Origin: Geobacteraceae bacterium
GTDB lineage: Bacteria > Desulfobacterota > Desulfuromonadia > Geobacterales > Geobacteraceae
Assembly (NCBI GenBank): GCA_024281055.1
Contig: JAMXLF010000006.1
Location: 1 to 64,000, forward strand
Direction: 5' to 3'
Length of the DNA stretch: 64,000 bases
Shown here: piece after piece, positions 1-8,139 of the stretch
Layout of the letters: every line of letters starts with the position of its first letter
Numbering within the stretch: the first letter of the stretch is position 1
Program-made: the position numbers and the translations under genes
The notes under the pieces: model-generated
The model's input: the letters and a program-made list of their open reading frames with translations, nothing else
Database searches by the model: none
Told to the model about the DNA's origin: nothing

Positions 1-230
1 GGCGGTGTGACGGGAGCGGTTGGGGCCGGCGCAGCTGCAGGGGTTCCCGCCTGCGGGCTGGCAACCGGCAGGTTCACCACGTCCACGTAATAGACCGGCG
101 CTTCGGGGTACTTGGGGCCGGGGAAAAAGTTGGCCCGGGTCAGGAGAACGAACATGGTTAAGTGAATCAGGAGGGAGAAGACCACCATCGTACCCAGTCT
201 CTCCCTGCTTCGTGAAGGCTTGTGCGTCAT
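1..230 (-). CDS. TonB/TolA-type periplasm-spanning protein, N-terminal part (cut by window edge)
   Basis: Only the first 76 or so codons are in the window. The frame opens with ATG at 230 and overlaps the tolR stop as ATGA, so the two are translationally coupled. The visible protein has a short basic N-terminus (MTHKPSRSRERLG), one hydrophobic membrane segment at about residues 14-31, then a proline/alanine-rich stretch. This is the N-terminal layout of TonB and TolA, which anchor in the inner membrane and reach across the periplasm. Its place directly after tolQ and tolR supports a role as the energy-transducing arm of that motor. TonB and TolA cannot be told apart without the C-terminal domain. 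Confidence 0.75.
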   Translation of the reverse strand, partial: MTHKPSRSRERLGTMVVFSLLIHLTMFVLLTRANFFPGPKYPEAPVYYVDVVNLPVASPQAGTPAAAPAPTAPVTP

Positions 231-646
231 TTCCTCTGGGTGGGCTCGGTGAGCATGCCGAGGCGTTCAATGCCGGCACCCTTGATCTCGGCCATGGTTC
301 TGACCACCTCGCCGTACGGGACATCCCGGTCGGCCTTGAGAAAAACCTCTTTCTTGCTCCGGTTGGCAAACATGGTCATGAGCTTGCCGCGCAACTCGCC
401 GGTGGTCACCTCCGAGTTGTTGATAAACATTCGGCCGGATTTTTCGATGGAAACGACTACCGTTTCCTCCTGCGACGGCAGGGCCTTGGTTTCGGCCTTC
501 GGGAGGTTGACCTGCACCCCCTGCTGCATCATGGGGGCGGTCACCATGAAGATCACGAGCAGCACGAGCATGACGTCAACCAGGGGGGTGACGTTGATCT
601 GCGACATGGTGCCGCGGTCGCTGTTGTCCCTGCTTCCTATTTCCAT
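227..646 (-). CDS. tolR: TolR/ExbD family proton-channel protein
   Basis: This 139-residue protein is full length for the TolR/ExbD family. It has a short cytoplasmic N-terminus, one membrane helix at about 22-41 in which Asp24 (within PLVDVMLV) matches the conserved proton-carrying aspartate, and a periplasmic domain of about 95 residues. Family members form a proton-driven motor with TolQ/ExbB that powers TolA or TonB. It starts at ATG 646 behind an AAGGA-type ribosome site, 11 nt after the tolQ stop, and overlaps the next gene by 4 nt, so the three genes read as one operon. TolR is preferred over ExbD from the wording of the neighbours and is not proven here. Confidence 0.88.
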   Translation of the reverse strand: MEIGSRDNSDRGTMSQINVTPLVDVMLVLLVIFMVTAPMMQQGVQVNLPKAETKALPSQEETVVVSIEKSGRMFINNSEVTTGELRGKLMTMFANRSKKEVFLKADRDVPYGEVVRTMAEIKGAGIERLGMLTEPTQRK

Positions 647-657
647 GGCATGGTTCC

Positions 658-1344
658 TTATTTCTTGGCGAACGTGCGCTGCACGATGTTCAGGAACTCA
701 GTGGAGAAGCTGTCCATCTCCGCGATGAGGACCTTGATCTTGTGCTGGAAATGGTTATACCCCATGACAGCCGGAATGGCGGCCACCAGGCCGATGGCAG
801 TGGCGATGAGCGCCTCGGCGATGCCGGGGGCCACCACGGCCAGGCTGGCGGAGCCGGTTTCGCCGATTCCCTTGAAAGAGGTCATGATCCCCCAGACGGT
901 GCCGAACAGCCCGATAAACGGGGCGGTGGAGCCGGTGGTGGCGAGGAAGGTGAGATACTTTTCGAGCCGGGTGATTTCGGAGGTTGTGGCCCTGCGGAGC
1001 GCACGGGCGATGTTGTCGATACCGCCGAGGTCGGTGCTGATCACGTTGTGCTCGACCTGCTCGTCCCCCTTCTCCATCAGTTTCTTCAACTCGCCGTAGG
1101 CCTCGCTGAAGAGGACGGTGAGTGGGGAGTTGGCAAAGCGGTCGAGCTGGCTGTTGATGGCGTCGAAGCGCTTGGTTTTCCAGAAAAAGTCGATAAACCG
1201 TTCGGACTCGTTATTGGCCCGGTGTACCTGGAGAAACTTGAAGAAGATGATGGCCCAGGATACAACCGAGAAAAAAAGCAGGATCAGCAGCACAATTTTT
1301 ACGATTATGCCGGTTGTGGCCAAAATTCCCAGATTAGTTGGCAA
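658..1344 (-). CDS. tolQ: TolQ/ExbB family proton-channel protein
   Basis: This is the MotA/TolQ/ExbB family partner of TolR. Three membrane helices are visible: one near the N-terminus and two after residue 120, in the conserved block TGSTAPFIGLFGTVWGIM and the following alanine-rich helix. The start is chosen at TTG 1344 because a GGAGG ribosome site sits 8 nt upstream. That GGAGG would be inside the coding region if the ATG at 1377 were used. The resulting length of 228 residues suits the family. A sigma-70-like promoter lies just upstream (1386-1414). The protein forms the proton channel that drives the TonB/TolA arm encoded downstream. Confidence 0.88.
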   Translation of the reverse strand: MPTNLGILATTGIIVKIVLLILLFFSVVSWAIIFFKFLQVHRANNESERFIDFFWKTKRFDAINSQLDRFANSPLTVLFSEAYGELKKLMEKGDEQVEHNVISTDLGGIDNIARALRRATTSEITRLEKYLTFLATTGSTAPFIGLFGTVWGIMTSFKGIGETGSASLAVVAPGIAEALIATAIGLVAAIPAVMGYNHFQHKIKVLIAEMDSFSTEFLNIVQRTFAKK

Positions 1345-1385
1345 AATAAGGTACCTCCGCATTGTGTAGGATGCCAATCTTCGAA

Positions 1386-1414
1386 AAAATATTCTTTAGT
1401 TCGGGGGAAGTCAA
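1386..1414 (-). promoter_or_regulatory. Predicted sigma-70 promoter for the tolQ-tolR operon
   Basis: Read on the minus strand there is TTGACT (1414-1409), a 17-nt spacer and TATTTT (1391-1386). It lies about 40 nt upstream of the preferred TTG start of tolQ. The hexamers match consensus at 5/6 and 4/6 with ideal spacing. Confidence 0.55.
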
Positions 1415-1453
1415 CACGATTCTTCCTTATTAAAAGTATACCAGATTTTTGAT

Positions 1454-2239
1454 TCAATAGAACTGCGGTTTGCGATCTGGGAAACAGGTGATCTGCTGGC
1501 GCCACTTCGTCATTTCCTCGAAGTCGAGAGCGGCGATGAGTTCCGCAGCATCGTACCCTCCTTCGGCGAGAAACTCTCCCTTGGGGCCGATGATGAGGCT
1601 TGAGCCGAAGAAGTCGAGCTTGCCGACGACGCCGCAGCAGTTGGCGGCAACTACGAAGAGCTGGTTTTCGATGGCCCGCGCCTTGAGAAGTGCCCGCCAG
1701 TGCTCCTCCCGCGGTTTCGGCCATTCCCCGGGGACGATGAGAATCTCGGCCCCTTCCACGGCGAGGCGACGCGCCAACTCCGGAAAGCGGAGGTCGTAGC
1801 AGATGAAGACGCCGATCCGTCCTGCGGAGGTGTCGGCCACCAGCCACGAGTCGCCGCCGCTGAAGGAGCGGTCCTCGTTCATGAGGGAGAAGAGGTGGAT
1901 CTTCCGGTACTTGCCCACCAGCCGTCCCCGGTCGAGCACATAAGCGGTATTGCAGACCCGGTCGCCGTCGGGCTCGGGCAAGCTCCCCACGAGCACGAGG
2001 CCGTGCTCCTCCGAGAGCCGCCCCATCTCCTCCACCGTCTCCGGCGTGCGCCGGGCGAGCTCGTTCAGCTCCTTATAAGCAAAGCCGGTGCTCCACATCT
2101 CGGGCAGCACTGCAAGCCGGCATCCCGCCGCGGCCACCCGTGCGACAGCCTCCCGGACATGGGCCACGTTGGCGTCGATATCCCCCAACTGGATGGTGAA
2201 CTGGATGGCGGCGGCCTTGATTTCCCGTTTCGTGGTCAT
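1454..2239 (-). CDS. Carbon-nitrogen hydrolase (nitrilase superfamily, omega-amidase-like)
   Basis: This 261-residue protein shows the nitrilase-superfamily catalytic triad: Glu47 in LPEMW, Lys113 in YRKIHLF and Cys147 in FICYDLRFPE. These motifs and the length resemble the omega-amidase/YafV branch, which hydrolyses alpha-keto acid omega-amides such as 2-oxoglutaramate in the cytoplasm. The substrate is inferred from resemblance. ATG 2239 is preferred over 2257 because an AGGAGGAGG ribosome site sits just before it and would otherwise be coding. It runs in the same direction as tolQ but is separated by 109 nt that hold a tolQ promoter, so it is probably a separate unit. Confidence 0.88.
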   Translation of the reverse strand: MTTKREIKAAAIQFTIQLGDIDANVAHVREAVARVAAAGCRLAVLPEMWSTGFAYKELNELARRTPETVEEMGRLSEEHGLVLVGSLPEPDGDRVCNTAYVLDRGRLVGKYRKIHLFSLMNEDRSFSGGDSWLVADTSAGRIGVFICYDLRFPELARRLAVEGAEILIVPGEWPKPREEHWRALLKARAIENQLFVVAANCCGVVGKLDFFGSSLIIGPKGEFLAEGGYDAAELIAALDFEEMTKWRQQITCFPDRKPQFY

Positions 2240-2556
2240 TTTCCTCCTCCTGAGCATGACAATTGATAGGGGAGTGTAAACCGATAACCGGTGGATTTCA
2301 AGGGGGATGTTTGCAGGGATGGGGAGAGGTTTTTCGTGGTAAATGGGGCGGGATTCTGTTCATTTTTGAAAAGTATCTCCACCTCTTTTAGCCGTTTTCG
2401 GAAAATATGAAATTTTACATTTTACTTTCCGGCCAAAAAGGAAAATATAAATTGGCATAGGTTACTTTATTGCGTAAAAGTAAAACATGATGGACAATTT
2501 CCGAAAAGGGGAAATGACACCGTCGCTTCTCTGCAGTTGCTGAAGCGAGGTATGCG
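2240..2556. other. AT-rich divergent intergenic region with repeated motifs
   Basis: This 317-nt gap lies between divergently transcribed genes and is far richer in A and T than its surroundings, especially from 2350 to 2510. It holds a direct repeat, GGAAAATATGAAATT at 2400 and GGAAAATATAAATT at 2440 (40-nt period). It also holds repeated TTTTAC words at 2413-2425 and a small stem, TTACTTT (2462-2468) with AAAGTAA (2477-2483). ATTTCC and GGGAAAT around 2490 form another short inverted pair. No coding frame is credible. It probably carries promoters and operators for both flanking genes, but no regulator can be named. Confidence 0.5.
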
Positions 2557-3051
2557 ATGGCGATTATGCAAACCCACTGGTGGCAGGGAAAACGGGGGGA
2601 GTGGTATCTCCCTCTTCAAGCTGGTCTGTTCATCCTGATCGTCGTCGGCCCGCGCACGTGCCCGGGGTTGACGGTGTGGAGCGCCGGCTGGTCCCAGACC
2701 GGCACCATTGGCGGAGGGCTGCTTTTCCTGGCCGGGGCGCTCCTGGCCGTTTCGGGGGCGGTGAGCCTGGGGCACAACCTCACGCCGCTTCCCAGCCCGA
2801 AAGACGATGCGACCCTGGTGACCACGGGTGCTTACCGGCTCGTGCGCCACCCCATCTACAGCGGCCTGATCGCCATGACCTTCGGCTGGGGGATGTGGGT
2901 GCACGGTTGGCTGACGTTGGGATACGCGCTCCTTCTCTTCGCCTTTTTCGATCTCAAGTCGCGCCGCGAGGAGCGGTGGCTCAGGGAAAAGTTCCCGGAC
3001 TATGCCGCCTACCAGCGGCGGGTCCGGAAACTGATCCCTTTTGTCTACTGA
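2557..3051 (+). CDS. Isoprenylcysteine carboxyl methyltransferase-like membrane protein
   Basis: This 164-residue integral membrane protein has hydrophobic segments at about 19-33, 48-70 and 103-128. The C-terminal half carries the pattern shared by the ICMT and phospholipid methyltransferase families: RLVRHPIYSG at about residue 96, then EERWLREKFPDYAAYQRRV near the end. Such proteins use S-adenosylmethionine to methylate lipids, prenylated compounds or quinone precursors at the membrane, but the bacterial substrates are mostly unknown. The start is ATG 2557 behind GCGAGG. It ends 10 nt before hemW, so they may be cotranscribed. No specific function is claimed. Confidence 0.75.
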   Translation: MAIMQTHWWQGKRGEWYLPLQAGLFILIVVGPRTCPGLTVWSAGWSQTGTIGGGLLFLAGALLAVSGAVSLGHNLTPLPSPKDDATLVTTGAYRLVRHPIYSGLIAMTFGWGMWVHGWLTLGYALLLFAFFDLKSRREERWLREKFPDYAAYQRRVRKLIPFVY

Positions 3052-3061
3052 AAGAAACACA

Positions 3062-4207
3062 ATGGCGACCGCGCTCTACATCCACTACCCCTTCTGCCTC
3101 CAGAAGTGCCTCTACTGCGACTTCAACTCCGTAGCCGATTCCCGGATCGCGCCGGAGGAGTATGTCACCGCCGTGGTGCGCGAGATGGAGCTCAGGGCGG
3201 AGCGACCACCGTTGCCGGTGACCGTCCCCACCCTCTACTTCGGCGGCGGTACCCCGTCGCTCCTGGCACCGGCGCTCGTGGGGAAAGTGATCGACGCGGC
3301 GGCCCGCCTCTACGGTCTTGCCGCCGACGCAGAGATTACCCTGGAGGCAAACCCCGGCACCCTCACGCGGGAAAAGCTCGCCGCCTACCGGAGCGCCGGC
3401 GTGAACCGCCTCTCCCTCGGTGTCCAGTCCTTCCACGATCCGCTGCTGGCACGGCTCGGCCGAATTCATTCCGCCGCCGAGGCCCGCGCGGCTTTTTCCG
3501 CGGCGCGGGAAGCGGGCTTCGCCAACATCGGCATCGACCTCATCCATTCCCTCCCCGGGGAAACACCGACTCTGTGGGAGGAGGACCTGCGGCAGGCCGT
3601 TAACCTCGCCCCCGAGCACATCTCCGCCTATGCCCTCACCGTCGAGGAGGGGACGCCTTTTTACCGCCTTGAGCAGGAAGGAACGCTGCCGCTCCCCGAA
3701 GAGGAAGAGGCGGTGAGCATGCTGGAAATGACCGTCTCAATTCTCCAGAAAGCGGGCTTTGAGCACTACGAGATCTCCAATTTTGCCCGGCCCGGCTTCC
3801 GTTCGCGCCATAACCAGGTGTACTGGCGGCGGGAGAACTATTGCGGTTTCGGCGCCGGCGCCCACTCATTCTTCGTGGAACCGGGCTGGGGTGTCCGCTG
3901 GCACAATACCGATGCGCCGGAGCGTTATCTGGGCGCCATCCGGGCGGGCGCTCCTGCCGAGGAGGAGCGCACCTGTCTCAGTCGCGGGGAGGCCATGGCG
4001 GAATCCCTCTTCCTCGGGCTGCGGCTGCTGGAAGGAGTGGAGGAGGAGGGCTTTGCCCGGGAATTCGGCTGCACCATCGATGAGGCCTATCCCGGCGTGG
4101 TGCGGAAGCTCTGTGCCGACGGTCTCCTGGAGCGCCGAACCGGCCGGCTCCGGCTTTCCCCCCGCGGGGTGTCGGTAGCCAACCGGGTGTTCGTCGGTTT
4201 CCTGTAG
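3062..4207 (+). CDS. hemW: HemW-like radical SAM heme chaperone
   Basis: This 381-residue radical SAM protein has the cluster motif CLQKCLYC near residues 12-19 and a GGGTPS glycine motif. A HemW/HemN C-terminal domain includes HYEISNFARPG and the stretch around NYCGFGAGAHSF. HemW binds heme and helps insert it into respiratory proteins. It is often misannotated as coproporphyrinogen III oxidase, and the CxxxCxxC without the extra upstream cysteine of HemN fits HemW. ATG 3062 is chosen over an upstream TTG at 3041 that lies inside the preceding gene. The following gap carries the hrcA promoter. Confidence 0.9.
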   Translation: MATALYIHYPFCLQKCLYCDFNSVADSRIAPEEYVTAVVREMELRAERPPLPVTVPTLYFGGGTPSLLAPALVGKVIDAAARLYGLAADAEITLEANPGTLTREKLAAYRSAGVNRLSLGVQSFHDPLLARLGRIHSAAEARAAFSAAREAGFANIGIDLIHSLPGETPTLWEEDLRQAVNLAPEHISAYALTVEEGTPFYRLEQEGTLPLPEEEEAVSMLEMTVSILQKAGFEHYEISNFARPGFRSRHNQVYWRRENYCGFGAGAHSFFVEPGWGVRWHNTDAPERYLGAIRAGAPAEEERTCLSRGEAMAESLFLGLRLLEGVEEEGFAREFGCTIDEAYPGVVRKLCADGLLERRTGRLRLSPRGVSVANRVFVGFL

Positions 4208-4245
4208 ATTTCCTGGAGGAGGAACGACGGTTTGCGGGAAACCCC

Positions 4246-4274
4246 TTGACAAACCGCGGGTGATGTTATTAAGT
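4246..4274 (+). promoter_or_regulatory. Predicted heat-shock operon promoter
   Basis: A perfect TTGACA (4246-4251) is followed by AT-rich candidates for the -10 box: TATTAA at 4267-4272, or TTAAGT at 4269-4274 with a 17-nt spacer. The CIRCE operator begins 6-8 nt downstream, so HrcA bound there would overlap the transcription start. The CCTTGAC core also resembles a heat-shock sigma -35. RpoH control of this operon is known in Geobacter but is not proven here. Confidence 0.6.
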
Positions 4275-4279
4275 TAGGC

Positions 4280-4306
4280 TTAGCACTCACAAAACATGAG
4301 TGCTAA
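4280..4306. promoter_or_regulatory. CIRCE operator (HrcA binding site)
   Basis: TTAGCACTC (4280-4288) and GAGTGCTAA (4298-4306) form a perfect 9-bp inverted repeat with a 9-nt spacer. This is the CIRCE consensus with every arm position matched. It lies 18 nt upstream of the hrcA ATG and immediately downstream of the promoter. HrcA binds CIRCE as a dimer and represses the operon until heat stress. It is the only copy seen in the window. Confidence 0.96.
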
Positions 4307-4324
4307 ACTTTTTTGGGGCTTGCT

Positions 4325-5356
4325 ATGCGGGACTATCTGAACGAGAGGAGCAGGCAAATCCTCGAGGCGATCATCGAGGACTACATCGCGACCGCGGAGC
4401 CGGTCGGGAGCAGGGCGATCACCCGACGCCACGCCATGTCCCTCTCTCCGGCCACGGTCCGCAACGTCATGGCGGACCTGGAGGAGATGGGTTTTCTCAT
4501 CTCGCCCCATACCTCCGCCGGTCGTGTCCCGACCGAGCAGGCTTACCGCTTCTACGTGGATTCGCTCCTCGACGTGCGCCGGATGGCCCGGGAGGAGCGG
4601 GAAGAGATTCGCAAGCGCTGCCAGCTCTCAGGGAAGGACATCGGCGAGGTCCTCAAGGAGACGAGCCGGCTCCTCTCCTCGGTTTCCCACTACATGGGAA
4701 TCGTGGCGGCGCCGCGGTTCGCCTCCAACGTCTTTCGCCACATGGAATTCGTGAAACTCGGGGGACGGAGGATCCTCGCCGTCCTCGTCTCCCGCAACGG
4801 CGCGGTGCAGAACAGGATCATCGAGGCGGACGAGGAGCTCCCGCCGGCGGACCTGGTAAGGATGGGCAATTATCTCAACGGCCTGCTCGAAGGGCTCACC
4901 ATTGCCCGGGTGCGGCAGCGAATCCTGGAGGAGATGGAGGACGAGAAGACCCGCTACGACCTTCTCCTCACCCGGGCGCTGCGGCTTTCCCAGCAGACCG
5001 TCGCGGAAAACGGCGACGAGGTGTTCATCGAGGGGCAGGCGAACATCCTTGAGCAGCCCGAATTTGCCGACGTGGTGAAGATGAAGGAGATATTCCGGGC
5101 GTTCGAGGAAAAGGGGCAACTGATCGGGTTGCTCGACCGCTGCATGGAGGCGGAGGGGGTGCATATCTTCATCGGCTCCGAGTCGTCCCTCGGCCAGATG
5201 GCCGGCATGAGCCTCATCACCTCGACGTACCGGACCGGGAAGAATTCCATGGGGGTGCTCGGGGTCGTCGGCCCGACCCGGATGGGATATGCCAAGGTCA
5301 TCCCTATCGTGGACTATACGGCCCGGCTCGTGAGCAAACTTCTGGAGCTGGAATAG
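4325..5356 (+). CDS. hrcA: Heat-inducible transcription repressor HrcA
   Basis: The 343-residue protein has an N-terminal winged-helix domain (about 1-75) ending in the typical HTSAGRVPTEQAYRFYVD block, a central GAF-like domain and a C-terminal segment containing IGSES. HrcA represses chaperone operons by binding CIRCE and needs GroEL to stay active, so it senses the unfolded-protein load. ATG 4325 is preferred; TTG 4313 is an alternative in the same frame. The site lies 18 nt downstream of CIRCE, so the gene controls itself and the following grpE-dnaK-dnaJ. Confidence 0.96.
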   Translation: MRDYLNERSRQILEAIIEDYIATAEPVGSRAITRRHAMSLSPATVRNVMADLEEMGFLISPHTSAGRVPTEQAYRFYVDSLLDVRRMAREEREEIRKRCQLSGKDIGEVLKETSRLLSSVSHYMGIVAAPRFASNVFRHMEFVKLGGRRILAVLVSRNGAVQNRIIEADEELPPADLVRMGNYLNGLLEGLTIARVRQRILEEMEDEKTRYDLLLTRALRLSQQTVAENGDEVFIEGQANILEQPEFADVVKMKEIFRAFEEKGQLIGLLDRCMEAEGVHIFIGSESSLGQMAGMSLITSTYRTGKNSMGVLGVVGPTRMGYAKVIPIVDYTARLVSKLLELE

Positions 5357-5420
5357 CACCATCAAGCCGAAAAGTGAGAGTCGGCTTCCCATGATCATTG
5401 CGTTTAAGGAGATATAAACG

Positions 5421-5987
5421 GTGACAGACAAGAAGAAACACGACGGCACCAAGGGTGCTGAGCATCATCAGGTGGAGGGACATCCGGCGCCGGCAGCGGA
5501 AGTGGAGAACGCGCGCATCGAGCAGCTGGAGGAGGCGCTCGCCGCGAAGGAGGAGGAGGCGAAAGCCAACTGGGACAAGTTCGTGCGCGAGCGGGCCGAC
5601 CTGGAGAATTACCGCAAGCGGGTCCAGAAGGAAAAGGAGGAGCTCCTCAAGTACGGCAACGAGTCCCTCATCCTCGAGATCCTGCCGGTCCTCGACAACA
5701 TGGAGCAGGCCCTCGCCCATGCCTCTGAGGAGACCCAGGGGGCGGTCGTCGAAGGGGTACGCCTCACCCGCGACATGCTTCTCGCCGCCCTGAAGAAGTT
5801 CGGGGTCACCCCTGTCGAGGCTTCCGTCGGCGGCGCCTTCGATCCTGCCTATCACCAGGCCATGTGCCAGGTGGAGAGTTGCGATCAGGGGCCCAACACT
5901 ATCGTGGCGGAACTGCGCAAGGGGTATCTCCTCAACGAGCGGCTGCTCCGGCCGACGATGGTTACCGTGGCCTGCCCGCCGAAATAA
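5421..5987 (+). CDS. grpE: Nucleotide exchange factor GrpE
   Basis: This 188-residue protein has the GrpE layout: a charged, disordered N-terminus, a long coiled coil (about 28-85) and a beta-domain ending in [20 protein letters not shown], the family signature. It releases ADP from DnaK. The start is GTG 5421 with AAGGAG placed 9 nt upstream, which makes it convincing. The gap from hrcA (64 nt) holds only a weak AGCCGA/TCGGCT stem. Downstream, a heptad-repeat hairpin followed by a T-run separates it from dnaK, which may lower read-through or stabilise the upstream message. Confidence 0.95.
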   Translation: MTDKKKHDGTKGAEHHQVEGHPAPAAEVENARIEQLEEALAAKEEEAKANWDKFVRERADLENYRKRVQKEKEELLKYGNESLILEILPVLDNMEQALAHASEETQGAVVEGVRLTRDMLLAALKKFGVTPVEASVGGAFDPAYHQAMCQVESCDQGPNTIVAELRKGYLLNERLLRPTMVTVACPPK

Positions 5988-5991
5988 ATCC

Positions 5992-6061
5992 GTTCAACGT
6001 TCAAAGTTCGAAGTTCAAGGTTCTCGATCCATTCGTAAACTTTGAACATTGAACCTTGAAC
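5992..6061. repeat. Heptad-repeat hairpin, GTTCAAN family, copy 1 (grpE-dnaK)
   Basis: The left arm is four consecutive 7-bp units starting GTTC: GTTCAAC 5992, GTTCAAA 5999, GTTCGAA 6006 and GTTCAAG 6013. The right arm is three units: TTTGAAC 6041, ATTGAAC 6048 and CTTGAAC 6055. The arms are reverse complements in register, with a loop of about 20 nt. A run of six T follows at 6062, so transcripts could form a terminator-like stem. Related hairpins occur at 23751, 30525 and 63780. Confidence 0.85.
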
Positions 6062-6142
6062 TTTTTTCCGTTGCCCCCTTGTTTTTTGATGCAGGGGTGA
6101 CTAGCTTTAGATGGAAACAAAAAATAAAGGAGGACTGTGTAC

Positions 6143-8050
6143 ATGAGTAAAGTCATCGGGATCGACCTGGGGACCACCAACTCCTGCGTGGCGGTCATGG
6201 AAGGAGGGGAGCCCGTTGTTATAGCCAATGCGGAAGGAAGTCGCACCACACCGTCAATGGTGGCGATCACCGAGAGCGGCGAGCGGCTCGTGGGGCAACA
6301 GGCCAAGCGGCAGGCGGTGACCAACCCCGAGAACACCCTTTTTGCCATCAAGCGTCTCATCGGTCGCAAGTACGACACGGCAGAGGTGCAGAAAGACATC
6401 AAGATCTCTCCCTTCAAGATCGTCAAGGCGGACAACGGTGATGCCTGGGTAGAGGTCCGGGAAAAACGCTACTCTGCGCCGGAGATCTCGGCCATGGTGC
6501 TGCAGAAGATGAAGAAGACCGCCGAGGATTATCTCGGCGAGACGGTGACCGACGCGGTCATCACCGTCCCCGCCTACTTCAACGACTCCCAGCGCCAGGC
6601 GACCAAGGATGCGGGGAAGATCGCCGGCCTGAATGTGCTGCGGATCATCAACGAGCCGACCGCGGCGGCACTCGCTTACGGCCTCGACAAGAAGAAGGAC
6701 GAGAAGATCGCCGTCTTCGACCTGGGTGGCGGAACCTTCGACATCTCTATCCTCGAACTCGGCGAAGGGGTCTTCGAGGTGAAGTCGACCAACGGCGACA
6801 CCTTCCTCGGGGGCGAGGACTTCGACCAGCGGGTCATCGACTGGATCGCCGACGAGTTCAAGAAAGACCAGGGGATCGACCTGCGCAACGACAAGATGGC
6901 CCTCCAGCGCCTGAAGGAGGCGGCCGAGAAGGCCAAGTGCGAGCTTTCCACGTCCCTTGAGACCGATATCAACCTCCCCTTCATCACTGCCGACGCCACC
7001 GGTCCCAAGCACCTCAACCTGAAGCTCAGCCGGGCGAAGCTGGAGGCCATCTGTGCCGACCTCATCGCCAATCTGGAAGGACCATGCCGGACCGCCCTCA
7101 AGGACGCCGGGCTCTCCCCGGCCGACGTGGACGAAGTGATCCTCGTCGGCGGCATGACCCGCATGCCGGCCGTGCAGAAAAAGGTCCAGGATATCTTCGG
7201 CAAGACGCCGAACAAGGGGGTGAACCCTGACGAGGTGGTGGCCATTGGCGCCGCCATCCAGGGAGGGGTCTTGAGGGGTGATGTGAAGGATGTGCTCCTC
7301 CTCGACGTAACGCCCCTCTCCCTGGGGATCGAGACCCTGGGCGGGGTGATGACCAAGCTCATCGACAAGAACACCACCATCCCCTGCCGGAAATCCCAGG
7401 TCTTCTCCACCGCCTCCGACAATCAGCCGGCGGTCACCATCCATGTCCTCCAGGGGGAACGGGAAATGGCGGCCGACAACAAATCCCTCGGCCAGTTCGA
7501 GCGGACCGGCATTCCGCCGGCACCCCGTGGCATCCCCCAGATCGAGGTGACCTTCGACATCGACGCCAACGGCATCGTCCACGTTTCCGCCAAGGACCTG
7601 GGGACCGGCAAGGAGCAGTCGATCCGGATCACCGCCTCCTCCGGCCTTTCCAAGGAAGAGATCGACAAGATGGTCAAAGAGGCCGAGTCCCATGCCGGTG
7701 AGGACAAGAAGAAGCGGGAGCTCATCGAGGCACGCAATCAGGCCGACAGTCTTGCCTACCAGACCGAAAAGTCGCTGAAGGAGTTCGGCGACAAGATCGA
7801 CGCCACGGAGAAGCAGAAGATCGAGGATGCCCTCGCCGCCCTGAAGAAGGCCCTGGAGGGGAGCGATGCCGACGCCATCAAGAAGGCGTCCGACGAGCTG
7901 ATGCAGGCCTCCCACAAGCTGGCCGAGGCGGTCTACGCCAAGGCCCAGCCCGGGGCGGGCGCCGAGGCCGAGGCGCCGAAGGAAGAGGGCGCCAAGGGGG
8001 AAAAGGTCGTCGAGGCCGAGTTCGAAGAGGTTGACAAGGACAAGAAATAA
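6143..8050 (+). CDS. dnaK: Molecular chaperone DnaK (Hsp70)
   Basis: This 635-residue Hsp70 begins [17 protein letters not shown]. It has the ATPase phosphate loops (for example [10 protein letters not shown]), a substrate-binding domain and the acidic C-terminal tail of bacterial DnaK. It folds and refolds proteins using ATP with DnaJ and GrpE. ATG 6143 is chosen because AAAGGAGG ends 9 nt before it; an in-frame GTG at 6137 would be only 3 nt from that site. The gene is the third in the HrcA operon. It is preceded by a heptad hairpin and followed by a short perfect stem (8084-8112) before dnaJ. Confidence 0.98.
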   Translation: MSKVIGIDLGTTNSCVAVMEGGEPVVIANAEGSRTTPSMVAITESGERLVGQQAKRQAVTNPENTLFAIKRLIGRKYDTAEVQKDIKISPFKIVKADNGDAWVEVREKRYSAPEISAMVLQKMKKTAEDYLGETVTDAVITVPAYFNDSQRQATKDAGKIAGLNVLRIINEPTAAALAYGLDKKKDEKIAVFDLGGGTFDISILELGEGVFEVKSTNGDTFLGGEDFDQRVIDWIADEFKKDQGIDLRNDKMALQRLKEAAEKAKCELSTSLETDINLPFITADATGPKHLNLKLSRAKLEAICADLIANLEGPCRTALKDAGLSPADVDEVILVGGMTRMPAVQKKVQDIFGKTPNKGVNPDEVVAIGAAIQGGVLRGDVKDVLLLDVTPLSLGIETLGGVMTKLIDKNTTIPCRKSQVFSTASDNQPAVTIHVLQGEREMAADNKSLGQFERTGIPPAPRGIPQIEVTFDIDANGIVHVSAKDLGTGKEQSIRITASSGLSKEEIDKMVKEAESHAGEDKKKRELIEARNQADSLAYQTEKSLKEFGDKIDATEKQKIEDALAALKKALEGSDADAIKKASDELMQASHKLAEAVYAKAQPGAGAEAEAPKEEGAKGEKVVEAEFEEVDKDKK

Positions 8051-8083
8051 CCGGATTGTCGACGACGATACGTCGGTGACATC

Positions 8084-8112
8084 GTAGGGGCGGGTTTCAA
8101 ACCCGCCCCTAC
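8084..8112. repeat. GTAGGGGC-bounded palindromic element, copy 1 (dnaK-dnaJ)
   Basis: A perfect 14-bp inverted repeat, GTAGGGGCGGGTTT with AAACCCGCCCCTAC and one loop base, lies between dnaK and dnaJ. The same outer word GTAGGGGC/GCCCCTAC bounds longer elements at 27332 and 32760. It is not followed directly by a T-run, so a simple terminator is less likely than an RNA-processing or dispersed palindromic element. Confidence 0.8.
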
Positions 8113-8139
8113 ACGTATTTTGATAAAAAGGATCATATT

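Noticed and set aside
2455-2475. Sigma-54 promoter (TGGC...TTGC) upstream of the methyltransferase gene
   Set aside because: TGGC and TTGC are 13 nt apart instead of the required 7, so the spacing is wrong.
5992-6061. Heptad arrays as CRISPR repeats
   Set aside because: Units are 7 bp with no spacers, arms are inverted, and no cas gene is present.
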